The notes beneath the pieces are model-generated. The model made no database searches and was not told the origin of the DNA. It saw nothing but the letters and a program-made list of their open reading frames with translations. From Acidimicrobiaceae bacterium (GTDB lineage: Bacteria; Actinomycetota; Acidimicrobiia; Acidimicrobiales; MedAcidi-G1), in the NCBI GenBank assembly GCA_002687745.1, contig NZBE01000023.1, positions 29,221 through 92,745 of the forward strand: a DNA stretch of 63,525 nucleotides. The letters are read 5' to 3'. Below are positions 43,970-53,409 of the stretch, one piece after another. A program made the position numbers and the translations under genes. Position 1 is the stretch's first letter, and each line of letters begins with the position of its first letter.

Positions 43970-44890
43970 ATGGACCTGCGCCAACTCAACCACCTGCTCG
44001 CCGTGACCGACCACCACAGTTTCTCGGCTGCCGCCCGGGCACTTCACACCGTGCAGTCCAACGTCTCGACCCATGTGGCAAGACTGGAGAAGGAGCTGGG
44101 TGTCACCCTCATTGACAGGGCCACAATGCAGCCCACCCCCGAGGGCCTGACCGTCATCGAGCGGGCCCGCAGGATCGCAACCGAGATGCAGTCGATTACC
44201 GACGACATAACGTCAATGCACGATGAGGTGGCGGGCTCGGTGAGGATCGGCTGCATCGGCACCACTGCCCGCTGGATCGCCACCCCCCTGCTCCGCCGCA
44301 TGAAGGAGACCGCGCCGGGCCTCCACCCGATCCTCGTGGACGCCACCACCGCATCATTGACACCACGGGTAGGCACCGGCGATCTGGATCTGGCGGTCGT
44401 CAACACCCCGGTAGTCGACGCCGGCCTTGTCACCGAACCCCTCTTCGATGAGGAGCGCATCGTCGTTGCACCCAACAACCACCCGCTTGCCGAACACGAC
44501 ACGGTCAGCATCACCGACCTGGCGGACCACGAGATAATGCTCACGCCGGTGGGTACCACCTTCCGCGATGCCGTCGACGAGGAACTGGCCCGATCCGGCC
44601 TCAGCCTGCGTGCAGCGGCCGAGATCGACGGCCTCCGACTGCTCACCTCGCTCGCCTATCAGGGGTATGCACCTGCCCTGCTGCCTGCCAGCGCCGCGTC
44701 CGGATACTCAGACGAGATCTGGACGATAATCAGGGTCGACGGGCTGGCCCGGCGATCAGTGGGCCTGACCCGCAGCACCCGGACCACTCCGTCCACGCCG
44801 GCGAGGGCAGCCCGCGAGGTGCTCCTCGAGGTCATTCGCGAGATCGGACCCCATCAGCCCGGCATCCATGTAACTCTGGGGGCAACATGA
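43970..44890 (+). CDS. LysR-family transcriptional regulator
   Basis: 306 residues from the ATG at 43970 (a further ATG 18 nt upstream is possible). The N-terminal winged helix MDLRQLNHLLAVTDHHSFSAAARALHTVQSNVSTHVARLEKELG (given in parts: FSAAARALHTVQSNVSTHV is the recognition region) is typical. The C-terminal effector domain has VRIGCIGTTARWIATPLL and VAPNNHPLAEHDTVSITDLA. It lies 37 nt before the carboxyltransferase gene on the same strand and may be co-transcribed with it or control it. The effector is unknown. Confidence 0.9.
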   Translation: MDLRQLNHLLAVTDHHSFSAAARALHTVQSNVSTHVARLEKELGVTLIDRATMQPTPEGLTVIERARRIATEMQSITDDITSMHDEVAGSVRIGCIGTTARWIATPLLRRMKETAPGLHPILVDATTASLTPRVGTGDLDLAVVNTPVVDAGLVTEPLFDEERIVVAPNNHPLAEHDTVSITDLADHEIMLTPVGTTFRDAVDEELARSGLSLRAAAEIDGLRLLTSLAYQGYAPALLPASAASGYSDEIWTIIRVDGLARRSVGLTRSTRTTPSTPARAAREVLLEVIREIGPHQPGIHVTLGAT

Positions 44891-44927
44891 CGACCACCAA
44901 CCCCGAGCCGGGAACAGAGGCCCTGCG

Positions 44928-46280
44928 ATGACCGGCGGCACAGACCGGGTCGCTCTGCGCTCGCTCACCGGCGGCACTGTCTCGTTCGGGGTCGATGAGA
45001 TCCACGGCCGGCGCGTCGTGCTCGCGGAGATCTCCGGCAAGGACCGTGGCTCCCTGCGCCCTGCCGACGGCGAGAACCTCGCTGTCGCAGCCCGCACGGC
45101 CCGTGACAAGCGCCTGCCGCTGGTCTGCTTCGTGGCCTCCAGCGGGGCCGCTGTCGATGAGGGTGTCGGAGCGGTCCACGGCTGGGGCACCGCCGCCAGG
45201 GAGTTTGTGGCCTGTTCAGGTGTAGTTCCGATCATCTTCTGTGTCACCGGACCGACTGTCTCCGGCCCGGCCCTGCTACTCGGCCTTGCCGACATTGTCG
45301 TAATGGTCGATGACTCGTTTGCCTTTGTCAGCGGACCCCGGATGGTCAGCCAGTTCACCGGAGAGGAATTCTCCAACGAGGGTCTCGGTGGATCGACAAT
45401 GCATGCACGCACGACTGGTGTGGCCCACTTCACCTGCGCCGACCGAGAGGGCACCGTCGACCTGATTGGCGAACTGCTCTCGTACCTGCCGGACCACACT
45501 GACGCCGTTCCGCCGTGCTGGCGGAGCGGGGACCCTGTCGACCGCCCCACACCGGAGGCCGGCGACCTCATTCCGACCACTGCAACCGGCAGTTACGACG
45601 TGCGCGACGTGTTGTCGTGTGTCGTCGACGACGGCCACCTGCTCGAACCACGAGAGGGATGGGCGACGAACCTGGTCACGGCCCTTGCCACGATTGCAGG
45701 CAACCCGGTCGGGCTCGTAGCCAACCAACCCCAGTCCATGGCGGGAACTCTCGACATCCCGGCCTCCCAGAAGGGCGCCCGCTTCGTCTCCTTCTGTGAC
45801 GCCTTCAACCTTCCCCTGGTGACCTTCGTGGACACGTCGGGTTTCTACCCGGGCAAGGACCTTGAGTGGAGGGGCATGATCCGTTACGGAGCCCAGCTGG
45901 CCTTCGCCTACGCCAGGGCCACGGTTCCCAGGGTCTGCGTGACCCTCCGAAAGGCCTACGGCGGCGCCTACATAGTCATGGACTCCCGCTACATGGGCAA
46001 CGACCTGATGCTGGCCTGGCCGACGGCTGAGATTGCTGTGATGGGGGCCAAGGGCGCTGTGGAGATACTCCACCGCGACGCCGACCCCGCAGAGCGGGCC
46101 GACCTGGAGTCCTCGTACGAGGATCGCCTCCTGAACCCCTATGTGGCTGCCGAGCGTGGATCGGTCGACAGGGTCATAGACCCGGCCGACACAAGGTCGG
46201 AGTTGGCCGCGGCGCTCGACGTGCTGATCGGCAAAAGAGAGAGATTTCCGCGTCGCCGCCACGACAACAGCCCACTCTGA
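44928..46280 (+). CDS. Acyl-CoA carboxylase carboxyltransferase (AccD/PccB-like), shortened
   Basis: 450 residues with GAGG 7 nt before the ATG. The N-terminal crotonase-like half begins around GGTVSFGVDEIHGRRVVL; residues 90-140 hold the first oxyanion region (VVPIIFCVTGPTVSGPALL and GLADIVVMVDDSFAFVSGP). The C-terminal half is better conserved: VGLVANQPQSMAGTLDIPASQKGARFVSFCDAF, LVTFVDTSGFYPGKDLEW, VCVTLRKAYGGAYIVMDSRYMG and AWPTAEIAVMGAKGAVEIL (each quoted in part). It lacks about 60-80 N-terminal residues of normal subunits (510-540). No biotin-carboxyl-carrier/biotin-carboxylase subunit is nearby, so its partner must be encoded elsewhere. Confidence 0.85.
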   Translation: MTGGTDRVALRSLTGGTVSFGVDEIHGRRVVLAEISGKDRGSLRPADGENLAVAARTARDKRLPLVCFVASSGAAVDEGVGAVHGWGTAAREFVACSGVVPIIFCVTGPTVSGPALLLGLADIVVMVDDSFAFVSGPRMVSQFTGEEFSNEGLGGSTMHARTTGVAHFTCADREGTVDLIGELLSYLPDHTDAVPPCWRSGDPVDRPTPEAGDLIPTTATGSYDVRDVLSCVVDDGHLLEPREGWATNLVTALATIAGNPVGLVANQPQSMAGTLDIPASQKGARFVSFCDAFNLPLVTFVDTSGFYPGKDLEWRGMIRYGAQLAFAYARATVPRVCVTLRKAYGGAYIVMDSRYMGNDLMLAWPTAEIAVMGAKGAVEILHRDADPAERADLESSYEDRLLNPYVAAERGSVDRVIDPADTRSELAAALDVLIGKRERFPRRRHDNSPL

Positions 46281-46420
46281 GGGCCGGATTCCACCAATTC
46301 CCCGACGAAGCGCGAACAATCGGCAATCTTCGCTCCAGCCCGGCTGCACAGCCGTCCCCCACCGCAGGTACATTCAAGGGGTCAGGGGGCGTGGTGCCCC
46401 GAACCTCAAGAAGGGTCGAC

Positions 46421-47689
46421 GTGGGCGAGAGCATCACCATCACCGACAACCGCACCGGCGAGACGATCGAGATCCCCATTGACAGGGGCGGCATCGACGC
46501 CAGGGCATGGGGCTCGCTGTTGCCCGGGATCTGGTTCGACGACCCGTCCTTCACCGCCACCTCCGGTGCTGACAGCGCAATCACCTACCTGGACGGCGCC
46601 AAGGGACTTCTCCGCTACCGCGGCTACCCCATCGAGCAGCTGGCAGGCTCAACGAGTTTCCTCGAGGTGGCCCACCTGATCGTGTTCGGAGAACTGCCGA
46701 ACAGGGTCCAGTTGACGGCATGGTCCGACGAGATCGCCTCCGAGGCACCGATTCACGAGAACTTCCACAAGCGGATCCTCGAGGGATTCCGCGACGACGC
46801 CCATGCCATGGGTGTACTCGTCTCAGGCATCGCAGCCATGTCGACCTTCTGGCCCGACGGCAAGGATGTCGAGGACCCGGTCTGTCGCCGCACCCAGATA
46901 ATCCGCCTCATCGCCAAGATGCCCACGCTGGCGGCAAGCGCCTACCGCCGAAGCGTCGGCACCCCCTACGTGCAACCCGACCCGGACCTCGACTACACGG
47001 GCAACTTCCTCTCAATGATGTTCTGCCAGCGAGACCGCCCCTACGAGGTCGACCCCGTCCTGAGAGACGCCCTCGACCTGCTCTTCGTGCTACACGCCGA
47101 CCACGAACAGAACTGCTCCACGACCGCAGCCAGGGTTGTCGGCAGCGCCCATGCCGACCCGTACCTCACGGTGGCGTCAGCCGCTGCCGCCCTTTCCGGT
47201 CCACGCCACGGCGGCGCCAACGAGGCCGTCGTCCGCATGCTCGAGAACATCGGCTCCTACGACAACGTCGACGACTTCATCGCCGGCGTCAAGGCCGGCG
47301 ACCAGAAGCTGATGGGCTTCGGCCACCGCGTCTACAAGAACTACGACCCGCGGGCACGCATAGTCAAGGACACCGCCCACCGGGTGTTCGAGGTGACCGG
47401 CCGCAACCCGCTCCTCGACATGGCCCTCAAGCTCGAAGAGGTCGCCCTGGCCGACGAGTACTTCATCAGCCGGAACCTCTACCCGAATGTCGACTTCTAC
47501 TCCGGTCTCATCTACCAGTCGATGGGATTCCCGGTCGAGATGTTCACGGTACTGTTCGCAATCGGACGGACACCGGGCTGGCTGGCCCACTGGGACGAAC
47601 TCCTTGTCAACGAATCCCGGATCGCCCGCCCACGCCAGACCTACAGTGGCAGGCCGGAACGCACGGTCCCCCACACCGACCAACGCTGA
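46421..47689 (+). CDS. gltA: Citrate synthase
   Basis: 422 residues from the GTG at 46421 (GGG upstream at AAGAAGGGTCGAC); a GTG 10 codons earlier is possible. It condenses oxaloacetate and acetyl-CoA. Visible: ITITDNRTGETIEIPI at the N-terminus, GLLRYRGYPIEQLA, LLFVLHADHEQNCSTTAARV with the first catalytic His, LSGPRHGGANEAVVRML with the second His, MGFGHRVYKNYDPRA with a third His and Arg, and VDFYSGLIYQSMGFP with the catalytic Asp. It is a normal type II (NADH-sensitive class) length. It follows the carboxyltransferase by 140 nt. Confidence 0.95.
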   Translation: MGESITITDNRTGETIEIPIDRGGIDARAWGSLLPGIWFDDPSFTATSGADSAITYLDGAKGLLRYRGYPIEQLAGSTSFLEVAHLIVFGELPNRVQLTAWSDEIASEAPIHENFHKRILEGFRDDAHAMGVLVSGIAAMSTFWPDGKDVEDPVCRRTQIIRLIAKMPTLAASAYRRSVGTPYVQPDPDLDYTGNFLSMMFCQRDRPYEVDPVLRDALDLLFVLHADHEQNCSTTAARVVGSAHADPYLTVASAAAALSGPRHGGANEAVVRMLENIGSYDNVDDFIAGVKAGDQKLMGFGHRVYKNYDPRARIVKDTAHRVFEVTGRNPLLDMALKLEEVALADEYFISRNLYPNVDFYSGLIYQSMGFPVEMFTVLFAIGRTPGWLAHWDELLVNESRIARPRQTYSGRPERTVPHTDQR

Positions 47690-47699
47690 CCACCTGCCG

Positions 47700-48887
47700 T
47701 CAGCGGCTGCGTTTCAGGTCTGAGTACGGAAGGTCCCTGTCGACGCTCGGTTCACGGGGAAGGCCGAGCACCCGCTCACCCACGATGTTGCGCTGGACCT
47801 CGTCTGTGCCTCCCCGAATGGACATCGACGGGGCCGTCATGAAACCGAGGTGGCCCGGGGACCCCACCAGCATTCCGGCAGCCCCCGCGAGGTTCTTACC
47901 AAGGTAGGCACGGGCCTTGAATGCACCGACGCTTCGCAACTTGGATCCCGAGCCCTCAGGCCCCGGAGCGCCACCCCTGGCCAGGTGGGATGCGCGCATG
48001 GTGGTGAGCTGGTTCACCCGGTGGAGCACATAGGCCCGCATGGCCTCCTGTCGGGCGACGGGATCAACAAGATGGCCTGAACCCCGCCAGGCTTCGAGCC
48101 AGGACGGCAGGCCCACGTCGGAGTCATCGCCACCGCCGAACGCACGGCCACCGATGGTCGCCCGCTCGTGGGCCAGGGTCTCAACCGTGATACCCCACCC
48201 GTCGCCCAGTTCGCCTAGGCGGTTCTCATCGGAGACCCGCACGTCGCTGACGAACACCTCCGTGAAGTGCTGGTCTCCGTTCATCTGCTCGAGCGGCCGT
48301 ACCTCGATTCCGGGAGACGACATGTCGACGGCGAACATTGTGAGACCCCGGTGCTTCGGCAGGGCTGTGTCGGTTCGGGCAACACACATCCCCCAGGTGG
48401 AGTAGGTGCCGCGCGAGGTCCACACCTTGGACCCGTTGAGCACCCACTCGTCGCCATCTCGCTCAGCCCTCATCCCGGCATTGGCCAGGTCGGAACCGGC
48501 GTCCGGCTCGGAGAACATCTGGCACCAGACCTCGGAACCGTCGGCGATCGGCCGCAACCACCGGTGCTGTTGAGCGGTGGTACCCCTTGCCAGCAGAACC
48601 GGGCCTACAAGGTTGAGACCCACCCCGTACGGGTAGAGGTCAGCCGTCTGGTACCTGCCCAGGGCCTCGGTGATCAGGGCAGCCTCAGCCGGGCTGGCAT
48701 CGCGGCCACCGTGCTCCGACGGCCACTCAGGCACCATCCAGCCACCGGCCACCAGGGTCTCAAGGTAGATCCGTCCGGCCTCGAGGTCGTCACTACCGGC
48801 TCCGAGAACGGTCGAATGCGTGTCAGCATCAGGCTCTGGCAGCAGGACGGAGAGTTCCTCATTGATCTGCTCGGCGCTGAGGGGCAT
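47700..48887 (-). CDS. Acyl-CoA dehydrogenase
   Basis: 395 residues. It is a FAD enzyme that oxidises acyl-CoA at the 2,3 position. Visible: WMVPEWPSEHGGRDASPAEAALI, WCQMFSEPDAGSDLANAGMR, WVLNGSKVWTSRGTYSTWGMCVART in two parts, LGELGDGWGITVETLAHERATIG, and the FAD-tail SMSIRGGTDEVQRNIVGERVLGLPR (in parts). These fit the FadE-type family common in actinobacteria for steroid and fatty-acid breakdown. The substrate is unknown. It converges with citrate synthase 10 nt away and diverges from the M20 gene. Confidence 0.9.
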   Translation of the reverse strand: MPLSAEQINEELSVLLPEPDADTHSTVLGAGSDDLEAGRIYLETLVAGGWMVPEWPSEHGGRDASPAEAALITEALGRYQTADLYPYGVGLNLVGPVLLARGTTAQQHRWLRPIADGSEVWCQMFSEPDAGSDLANAGMRAERDGDEWVLNGSKVWTSRGTYSTWGMCVARTDTALPKHRGLTMFAVDMSSPGIEVRPLEQMNGDQHFTEVFVSDVRVSDENRLGELGDGWGITVETLAHERATIGGRAFGGGDDSDVGLPSWLEAWRGSGHLVDPVARQEAMRAYVLHRVNQLTTMRASHLARGGAPGPEGSGSKLRSVGAFKARAYLGKNLAGAAGMLVGSPGHLGFMTAPSMSIRGGTDEVQRNIVGERVLGLPREPSVDRDLPYSDLKRSR

Positions 48888-48953
48888 GGCGCAAGTCTGC
48901 CAAACAGTTCACCGGGTCGTACAAGGCGGTCCCGGCTCGGCCATGATTACGCC

Positions 48954-50126
48954 ATGCATGAGATCCTCGAAGCCGCAACCGGGCTGGCTGCCGACGCAGT
49001 CGCCCTCCGCAGGGACATCCACCGCCACCCCGAACTGGGCCTGCACAACCCCGACACCCAGCAGCGGATAGTCGCGGCCCTCGCCGGCCTCCCGCTGGAT
49101 GTCACAAAGGGGTCTGGGATCACGTCGGTCGTGGCCGACCTTGTCGGCGCCTCGGACGGACCGACCGTGCTGCTCCGCGCCGACACCGACGCCCTTCCCA
49201 TGACAGAGGACTCCGATGAGGACTTCTGTTCGACAGAGCCTGGCCGGGCACATGCATGCGGCCACGACGCCCACGTGGCGATGCTGGTCGGTGCGGCCAG
49301 GTTGCTGTGTGACCGACAGGGCGACATCGCAGGACGCGTCAGGTTCATGTTCCAGCCGGGAGAAGAGGGTTCTGGAGGTGCCGCCGTGATGATCGACGAG
49401 GGCGTACTCGACGGTGTTGACCGGGCGTTTGCCATCCACATCAACCCCAACCTTCCGGTAGGGACCGCGGCGTGTCGGCCAGGCCCTCTCCTGGCCTCGG
49501 CCGACACGTTCCACGTGACCGTGACCGGCAGGGGCGGCCACGCCTCGACCCCCCACTTCTGTGCCGACCCGGTTCCGCCCATGGCCGAGATGGTCACCGC
49601 AGCACAGACCGTCGTGACCCGCCAGGTCGACGCCTTCAAGCCATCGGTGGTGACCATCACCCACGTGGATGCCGGCACAACCACCAACGTGATTCCTGAG
49701 ACAGCCTTCTTTGAGGGAACCATCCGAGCCGTGTCAGAGGAGACGCGGAGCCTCGTGGCCACAGCGTTGGAGACCGCCTGCAGGCACATCGCCGCGGCCC
49801 ACGACTGCAGCGTCGACTTCCACCTTGAAGCGGGTTACCCGGTGACGCTCAACGACGCCGACGAGGCCGCCCGCTTTGCCGACATCTGCGAGGCCACCCT
49901 CGGGACCGGATCATTCCTCCACCTTCCTGCACCGTTCATGGGGGCAGAGGACTTTTCCTACGTGCTCAATAGCGTGCCCGGTGCCATGGCCTTCCTCGGC
50001 GTCTGTCCAGACGACATCAGCGACTCACAGACGGCACCACCGTGCCACTCGAACCGGATGCGCCTGAACGAAGCCGGTCTCATCCACGGCATCGCCCTGC
50101 ATTCGGCAATGGCGCTGGGCGACTAG
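48954..50126 (+). CDS. M20-family amidohydrolase (peptidase M20D)
   Basis: 390 residues from the ATG at 48954. It is a binuclear metal hydrolase of the hippurate/N-acyl-amino-acid type. Visible: ALRRDIHRHPELGLHNPDTQ, VLLRADTDALPMTED, GRAHACGHDAHVAMLVGAA with Cys and His metal ligands, FMFQPGEEGSGGAAVMIDEG with Glu, AFAIHINPN (the usual HV-P motif), and FMGAEDFSYVLNSVPGAM. The substrate could be an N-acyl amino acid or an indole-acetic amide. It is followed 5 nt later by tesB. Confidence 0.92.
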   Translation: MHEILEAATGLAADAVALRRDIHRHPELGLHNPDTQQRIVAALAGLPLDVTKGSGITSVVADLVGASDGPTVLLRADTDALPMTEDSDEDFCSTEPGRAHACGHDAHVAMLVGAARLLCDRQGDIAGRVRFMFQPGEEGSGGAAVMIDEGVLDGVDRAFAIHINPNLPVGTAACRPGPLLASADTFHVTVTGRGGHASTPHFCADPVPPMAEMVTAAQTVVTRQVDAFKPSVVTITHVDAGTTTNVIPETAFFEGTIRAVSEETRSLVATALETACRHIAAAHDCSVDFHLEAGYPVTLNDADEAARFADICEATLGTGSFLHLPAPFMGAEDFSYVLNSVPGAMAFLGVCPDDISDSQTAPPCHSNRMRLNEAGLIHGIALHSAMALGD

Positions 50127-50131
50127 CCGAC

Positions 50132-50950
50132 ATGCCACCTACCGACCCGGCAGACATTGACTTCACGGCCCTGATGGCCCTCGAGTCACACGGGCCCGAT
50201 GTCTACGTGGGAATCAGCCCCGACTACCCGTGGGGTCGCGTCTACGGCGGCCAGGTGGTGGCTCAGGGCCTGCGTGCCGCAGCGGCCACCGTCGATGACG
50301 ACCGCCACGTCCACTCACTCCACGCCTACTTCATCAGGGGTGGCACGAGCAGCGAGCCGATCCGCTACGAGGTGGACCGAATCCGAAACGGAAGGTCGTT
50401 CACGACGCGCAGGGTCGTCGCCCGCCAGTCCGAGGGCGCCATCTTGAACCTGTCCTGTTCATTCCAGGTGGTTGAGGATCAGGCAAATGTCCAGGAGTCG
50501 ACGGCTCCGGACCACATGGGAACTGCCGAGGACGGGGAAAGCGAAGGCTGGGGCCTGATGGGGTACCGCCGGGTTATCCAGGAAACCGGACACTCTGCCA
50601 GCTGGCTCCGGATCCTCACCGATCTGGGCGATGACAGGATTCTGCATGACTGTGCACTGGCCTTCCTGTCGGATGACCTCCCCAGCAACGCATCGGTGAG
50701 CTCGCATCCCCGGGTGGTCGACATGGGTATGGACCGTGAGGAGCGCCACCAGAGCTTCATGGGAGCCAGCCTCGACCATGCCATCTGGTTCCACCGGCAC
50801 GCACCTGCCGACCAGTGGCAGCTCCACGACTTCAGGTCCCACGGGTTGACCGGTGGCCGGGGCCTCTCCAGCGGCGAGGTCTTCTCAGAGGACGGCATCC
50901 ACGTGGCGAGCGTGGCTCAGGAGTTCCTGTTCCGGGAACTGACCCGCTGA
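50132..50950 (+). CDS. tesB: Acyl-CoA thioesterase II (TesB family)
   Basis: 272 residues. The double hotdog fold is visible: RVYGGQVVAQGLRAAAATVD, VHSLHAYFIRGGTSSEPIRY, ILNLSCSFQVVE in repeat 1, then ALAFLSDDLPSN, ASLDHAIWFHRHAPADQWQL and GGRGLSSGEVFSEDGIHVAS in repeat 2, with the Asp/Thr/Gln catalytic set partly seen (DHA, SSGEV). It cleaves acyl-CoA to free acid. Its start is 5 nt after the M20 stop and the hydroxyacid dehydrogenase follows within 26 nt, so these three form an operon with the nucleoside hydrolase. Confidence 0.9.
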   Translation: MPPTDPADIDFTALMALESHGPDVYVGISPDYPWGRVYGGQVVAQGLRAAAATVDDDRHVHSLHAYFIRGGTSSEPIRYEVDRIRNGRSFTTRRVVARQSEGAILNLSCSFQVVEDQANVQESTAPDHMGTAEDGESEGWGLMGYRRVIQETGHSASWLRILTDLGDDRILHDCALAFLSDDLPSNASVSSHPRVVDMGMDREERHQSFMGASLDHAIWFHRHAPADQWQLHDFRSHGLTGGRGLSSGEVFSEDGIHVASVAQEFLFRELTR

Positions 50951-50976
50951 GCCCGCAGTTCAGGGGACTGGAGAGC

Positions 50977-51924
50977 ATGGATACCTGTCGGGCGACGGTT
51001 CTGGTCCCCTCTCCCGGCTGGGGCCGCCATATGGCGGAACTGGAAGAACGCTTCTCCGACGTCAGGTTCGTCCGTGTCGACCCCGACGAGCCGGTCCCGG
51101 CCGACCTTCGCGGCGAGGTCCTGTTCGCCCAGACCTTCAGACCAAGCAACGTCGCCGACGTACTCGACCACGGAGTGCGCTGGGTCCACAGCATCGGCCA
51201 CGGCGTCGACCACCTGCCGCTCGACCTGATGGGCGACATGCTGGTCTCGTGTTCACGTGGGGCCTCAGCTGCGCCGATAGCGGAATGGGTCGTGGCGATG
51301 ATCCTGACAGCCGTCAAGGACCTTCCCGACAGTTGGGCCGACGAGCCTCCGGAGCGCTGGAGCTGGGCGAGCCTGGGTTCGGTAGAGGGCCAGACCGTCG
51401 CCCTGATCGGCTTCGGGTCGATCAATCGGGCAGTCGCTGACCGACTCCGCCCCTTCGGAGCCCACCTGACTGCGGTGCGGCGGTCGGGTTCCGGCACCGA
51501 CTACAGCGATGTTCACCTGACCTCGAGAGCGGCTGAGGCGGTCAGGGATGCCGATCATGTGGTTGTGGCGGTTCCAGTCACCGGCGAGACCCACCATTTC
51601 GTCGACGCAGCCCTCCTGTCGGAGATGAAGCCGGGGGCGCACCTCATCAACGTCGCCAGGGGATCGGTCGTTGACCAGGATGCCCTGCGCACGGCACTCG
51701 ACTCTGGTCACGTTGGTTTGGCTTCTCTGGACGTGTCCGACCCGGAGCCACTGCCCGCCGGCCACTGGCTGTACAGGCATCCCGGGGTGAGGCTCAGCCC
51801 CCATATCTCATGGTCCAGCCCCGATTCGGTACAGCAACTCTTCGACATGTTCGCCGACAACCTTGAGCGGTGGCTGCAGGGCGATGCCCCTGAGGGTCTC
51901 GTGGGCCTGGAAGCCGGCTACTGA
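50977..51924 (+). CDS. D-isomer-specific 2-hydroxyacid dehydrogenase family
   Basis: 315 residues from the ATG at 50977, with GGAGAGC before it. It is an NAD(P)-dependent oxidoreductase of the phosphoglycerate-dehydrogenase fold. Visible: RWVHSIGHGVDHLPLDLM, GASAAPIAEWVVAMIL, the cofactor loop VALIGFGSINRAVADRLRPFG, HVVVAVPVTGETHHFVDAAL, HLINVARGSVVDQDALRTAL with the Arg, and LSPHISWSS with the catalytic His; the Glu lies in DVSDPEPLP. Substrate unknown. It is complete, unlike the fragment at 60844. Confidence 0.9.
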   Translation: MDTCRATVLVPSPGWGRHMAELEERFSDVRFVRVDPDEPVPADLRGEVLFAQTFRPSNVADVLDHGVRWVHSIGHGVDHLPLDLMGDMLVSCSRGASAAPIAEWVVAMILTAVKDLPDSWADEPPERWSWASLGSVEGQTVALIGFGSINRAVADRLRPFGAHLTAVRRSGSGTDYSDVHLTSRAAEAVRDADHVVVAVPVTGETHHFVDAALLSEMKPGAHLINVARGSVVDQDALRTALDSGHVGLASLDVSDPEPLPAGHWLYRHPGVRLSPHISWSSPDSVQQLFDMFADNLERWLQGDAPEGLVGLEAGY

Positions 51925-51956
51925 CCAGTGGAGACACAACCAACGGAGATGAACAG

Positions 51957-52886
51957 GTGAACAGCAACACACGACCCCGGATGATCCTCGACTGCGACCC
52001 GGGTGTCGACGACGCAATCGCCATCATCACCGCCAGCCGGTGGGCCGACCTGGTCGGAATCACAACCGTGGCCGGAAACGTCTCCGGAGCCCAGACCTGT
52101 GCCAACGCCATGCGCCTCCGTGCGCTGCTGGGGCTCGACGTTCCGATCCACCGGGGAGCAGATGGCCCGATGGCCGGCGAACTGGAGGACGCCAGCCACG
52201 TGCACGGAGCCGACGGACTGGCCGGCATCGACCTCCCCGAAGCAGACGGAGACCCCGACTCATCTGATGCAGTCGAGTACCTCGTTGAGACAACCCGGGA
52301 AGAAGAGGGCCTCCATCTGGTGCCGATCGGCCCCCTCACCAACATCGCCCTCGCCCTCCGGGCCGACCCGGGTCTCGCCCACCGGGTGGCGTCGATAACG
52401 CTCATGGGAGGAGGAGCGGGTTCCGGCAACGCCACCGCTGCTGCCGAGTTCAACATCTACGTCGACCCCGAGGCGGCCGACATCGTGTTCCGGTCCGGTG
52501 GGCCCGTACACATGATCGGCCTGAACCTCACCAACCAGGTCCGCATGGGCCCCGAACACGCGACAGCGTGTCGGGAGATGGGCACCCCGGTGGGCGACTT
52601 CGTTACACACCTGCTGGACCACCTCATCGACATCCACTTCCAGTGGGAGGGGTCTGACACCAGCGCGATGCACGACCCGAGTGCCATCCTGGCGGTCACC
52701 CACCCGCACCTGGTCACATCCGAGCCCCGCATGGTCGTGGTCGAACTGGATGGAACCCACACCCGCGGCCAGACCCTCGTGGATGAGCGGGGTCCTGCAG
52801 CTGGTGCACCCAACTGCAGGGTCGGCTACGGAGTCGACGTGGACTTCGCCGTGGACCTGATCATGGCTGCGATCAGGGAGGCCTGA
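51957..52886 (+). CDS. Nucleoside hydrolase (IUNH family)
   Basis: 309 residues from the GTG at 51957, with GGAG 8 nt before it. It splits ribonucleosides to base and ribose. The calcium site DCDPGVDDAIAI is near the N-terminus; VGITTVAGNVSG, HLVPIGPLTNIALAL, GGGAGSGNATAAAEFNIYVDPEAA and SAMHDPSAIL carry ligands typical of the family. The usual His at the catalytic region is in DTSAMHDPSA. It ends a four-gene cluster of M20, TesB, hydroxyacid dehydrogenase and this gene. Confidence 0.92.
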   Translation: MNSNTRPRMILDCDPGVDDAIAIITASRWADLVGITTVAGNVSGAQTCANAMRLRALLGLDVPIHRGADGPMAGELEDASHVHGADGLAGIDLPEADGDPDSSDAVEYLVETTREEEGLHLVPIGPLTNIALALRADPGLAHRVASITLMGGGAGSGNATAAAEFNIYVDPEAADIVFRSGGPVHMIGLNLTNQVRMGPEHATACREMGTPVGDFVTHLLDHLIDIHFQWEGSDTSAMHDPSAILAVTHPHLVTSEPRMVVVELDGTHTRGQTLVDERGPAAGAPNCRVGYGVDVDFAVDLIMAAIREA

Positions 52887-52893
52887 ACTACGC

Positions 52894-53364
52894 TCACCGA
52901 GGCCTGTTCAGGGTGGCCGTCCACCGACCCTCGACCGGGATGGGACACAGCAGCGAGGTTCCCTCCAGCAGGAGCCTCACCACCGCCTCAGCGTCGACAC
53001 CCTCGGGGTGCAGTTCCCAGACCAGGCCGGTCTTGGAGTGGTCCTGTCTGAGCACCCAGGCTGCGGGTGCCTCTACCCCACCTGCGGTGAGGCGATCACC
53101 GGCACCCCGACCGGTACCGTGGTCGAGGCCGACCGAAGCCGCCACGTCGGGCCCGGAGTACACGAATGTCCCAACTGGCACCTGAGGCCCACGGGCCGAG
53201 AACCAGGCGAAGATGCCGGGCACCTCAATCCGCTGCGAGTCGTCGACAACGGGTTCGACATTGACCCAGGCGTTGGCCCCGGACATTGCCGACCCGATGG
53301 CGGCCACCAGATCAGCGTGGTCGCCGGCCTGGACATGGAACACCTCGGTTGAGTAGCTGGCCAT
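52894..53364 (-). CDS. Protein of unknown function
   Basis: 156 residues, AGGAG 3 nt before the ATG. No known family is recognised. It opens SYSTEVFHVQAGDHADLVAAI and shows GIFAWFSARGPQVPVG, GPDVAASVGLDHGTGRGAG, WVLRQDHSKTGLVWELHPEG and SLLCPIPVEGRWTATLN. It has one Cys, no signal peptide and no membrane helix, so is probably cytoplasmic. It converges with the nucleoside hydrolase and shares a strand with arsC. Confidence 0.6.
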   Translation of the reverse strand: MASYSTEVFHVQAGDHADLVAAIGSAMSGANAWVNVEPVVDDSQRIEVPGIFAWFSARGPQVPVGTFVYSGPDVAASVGLDHGTGRGAGDRLTAGGVEAPAAWVLRQDHSKTGLVWELHPEGVDAEAVVRLLLEGTSLLCPIPVEGRWTATLNRPR

Positions 53365-53409
53365 CTGCTCCTGCCCTGTCGACCTGCCTGCGACGCTAAC
53401 CGCCTGTGG

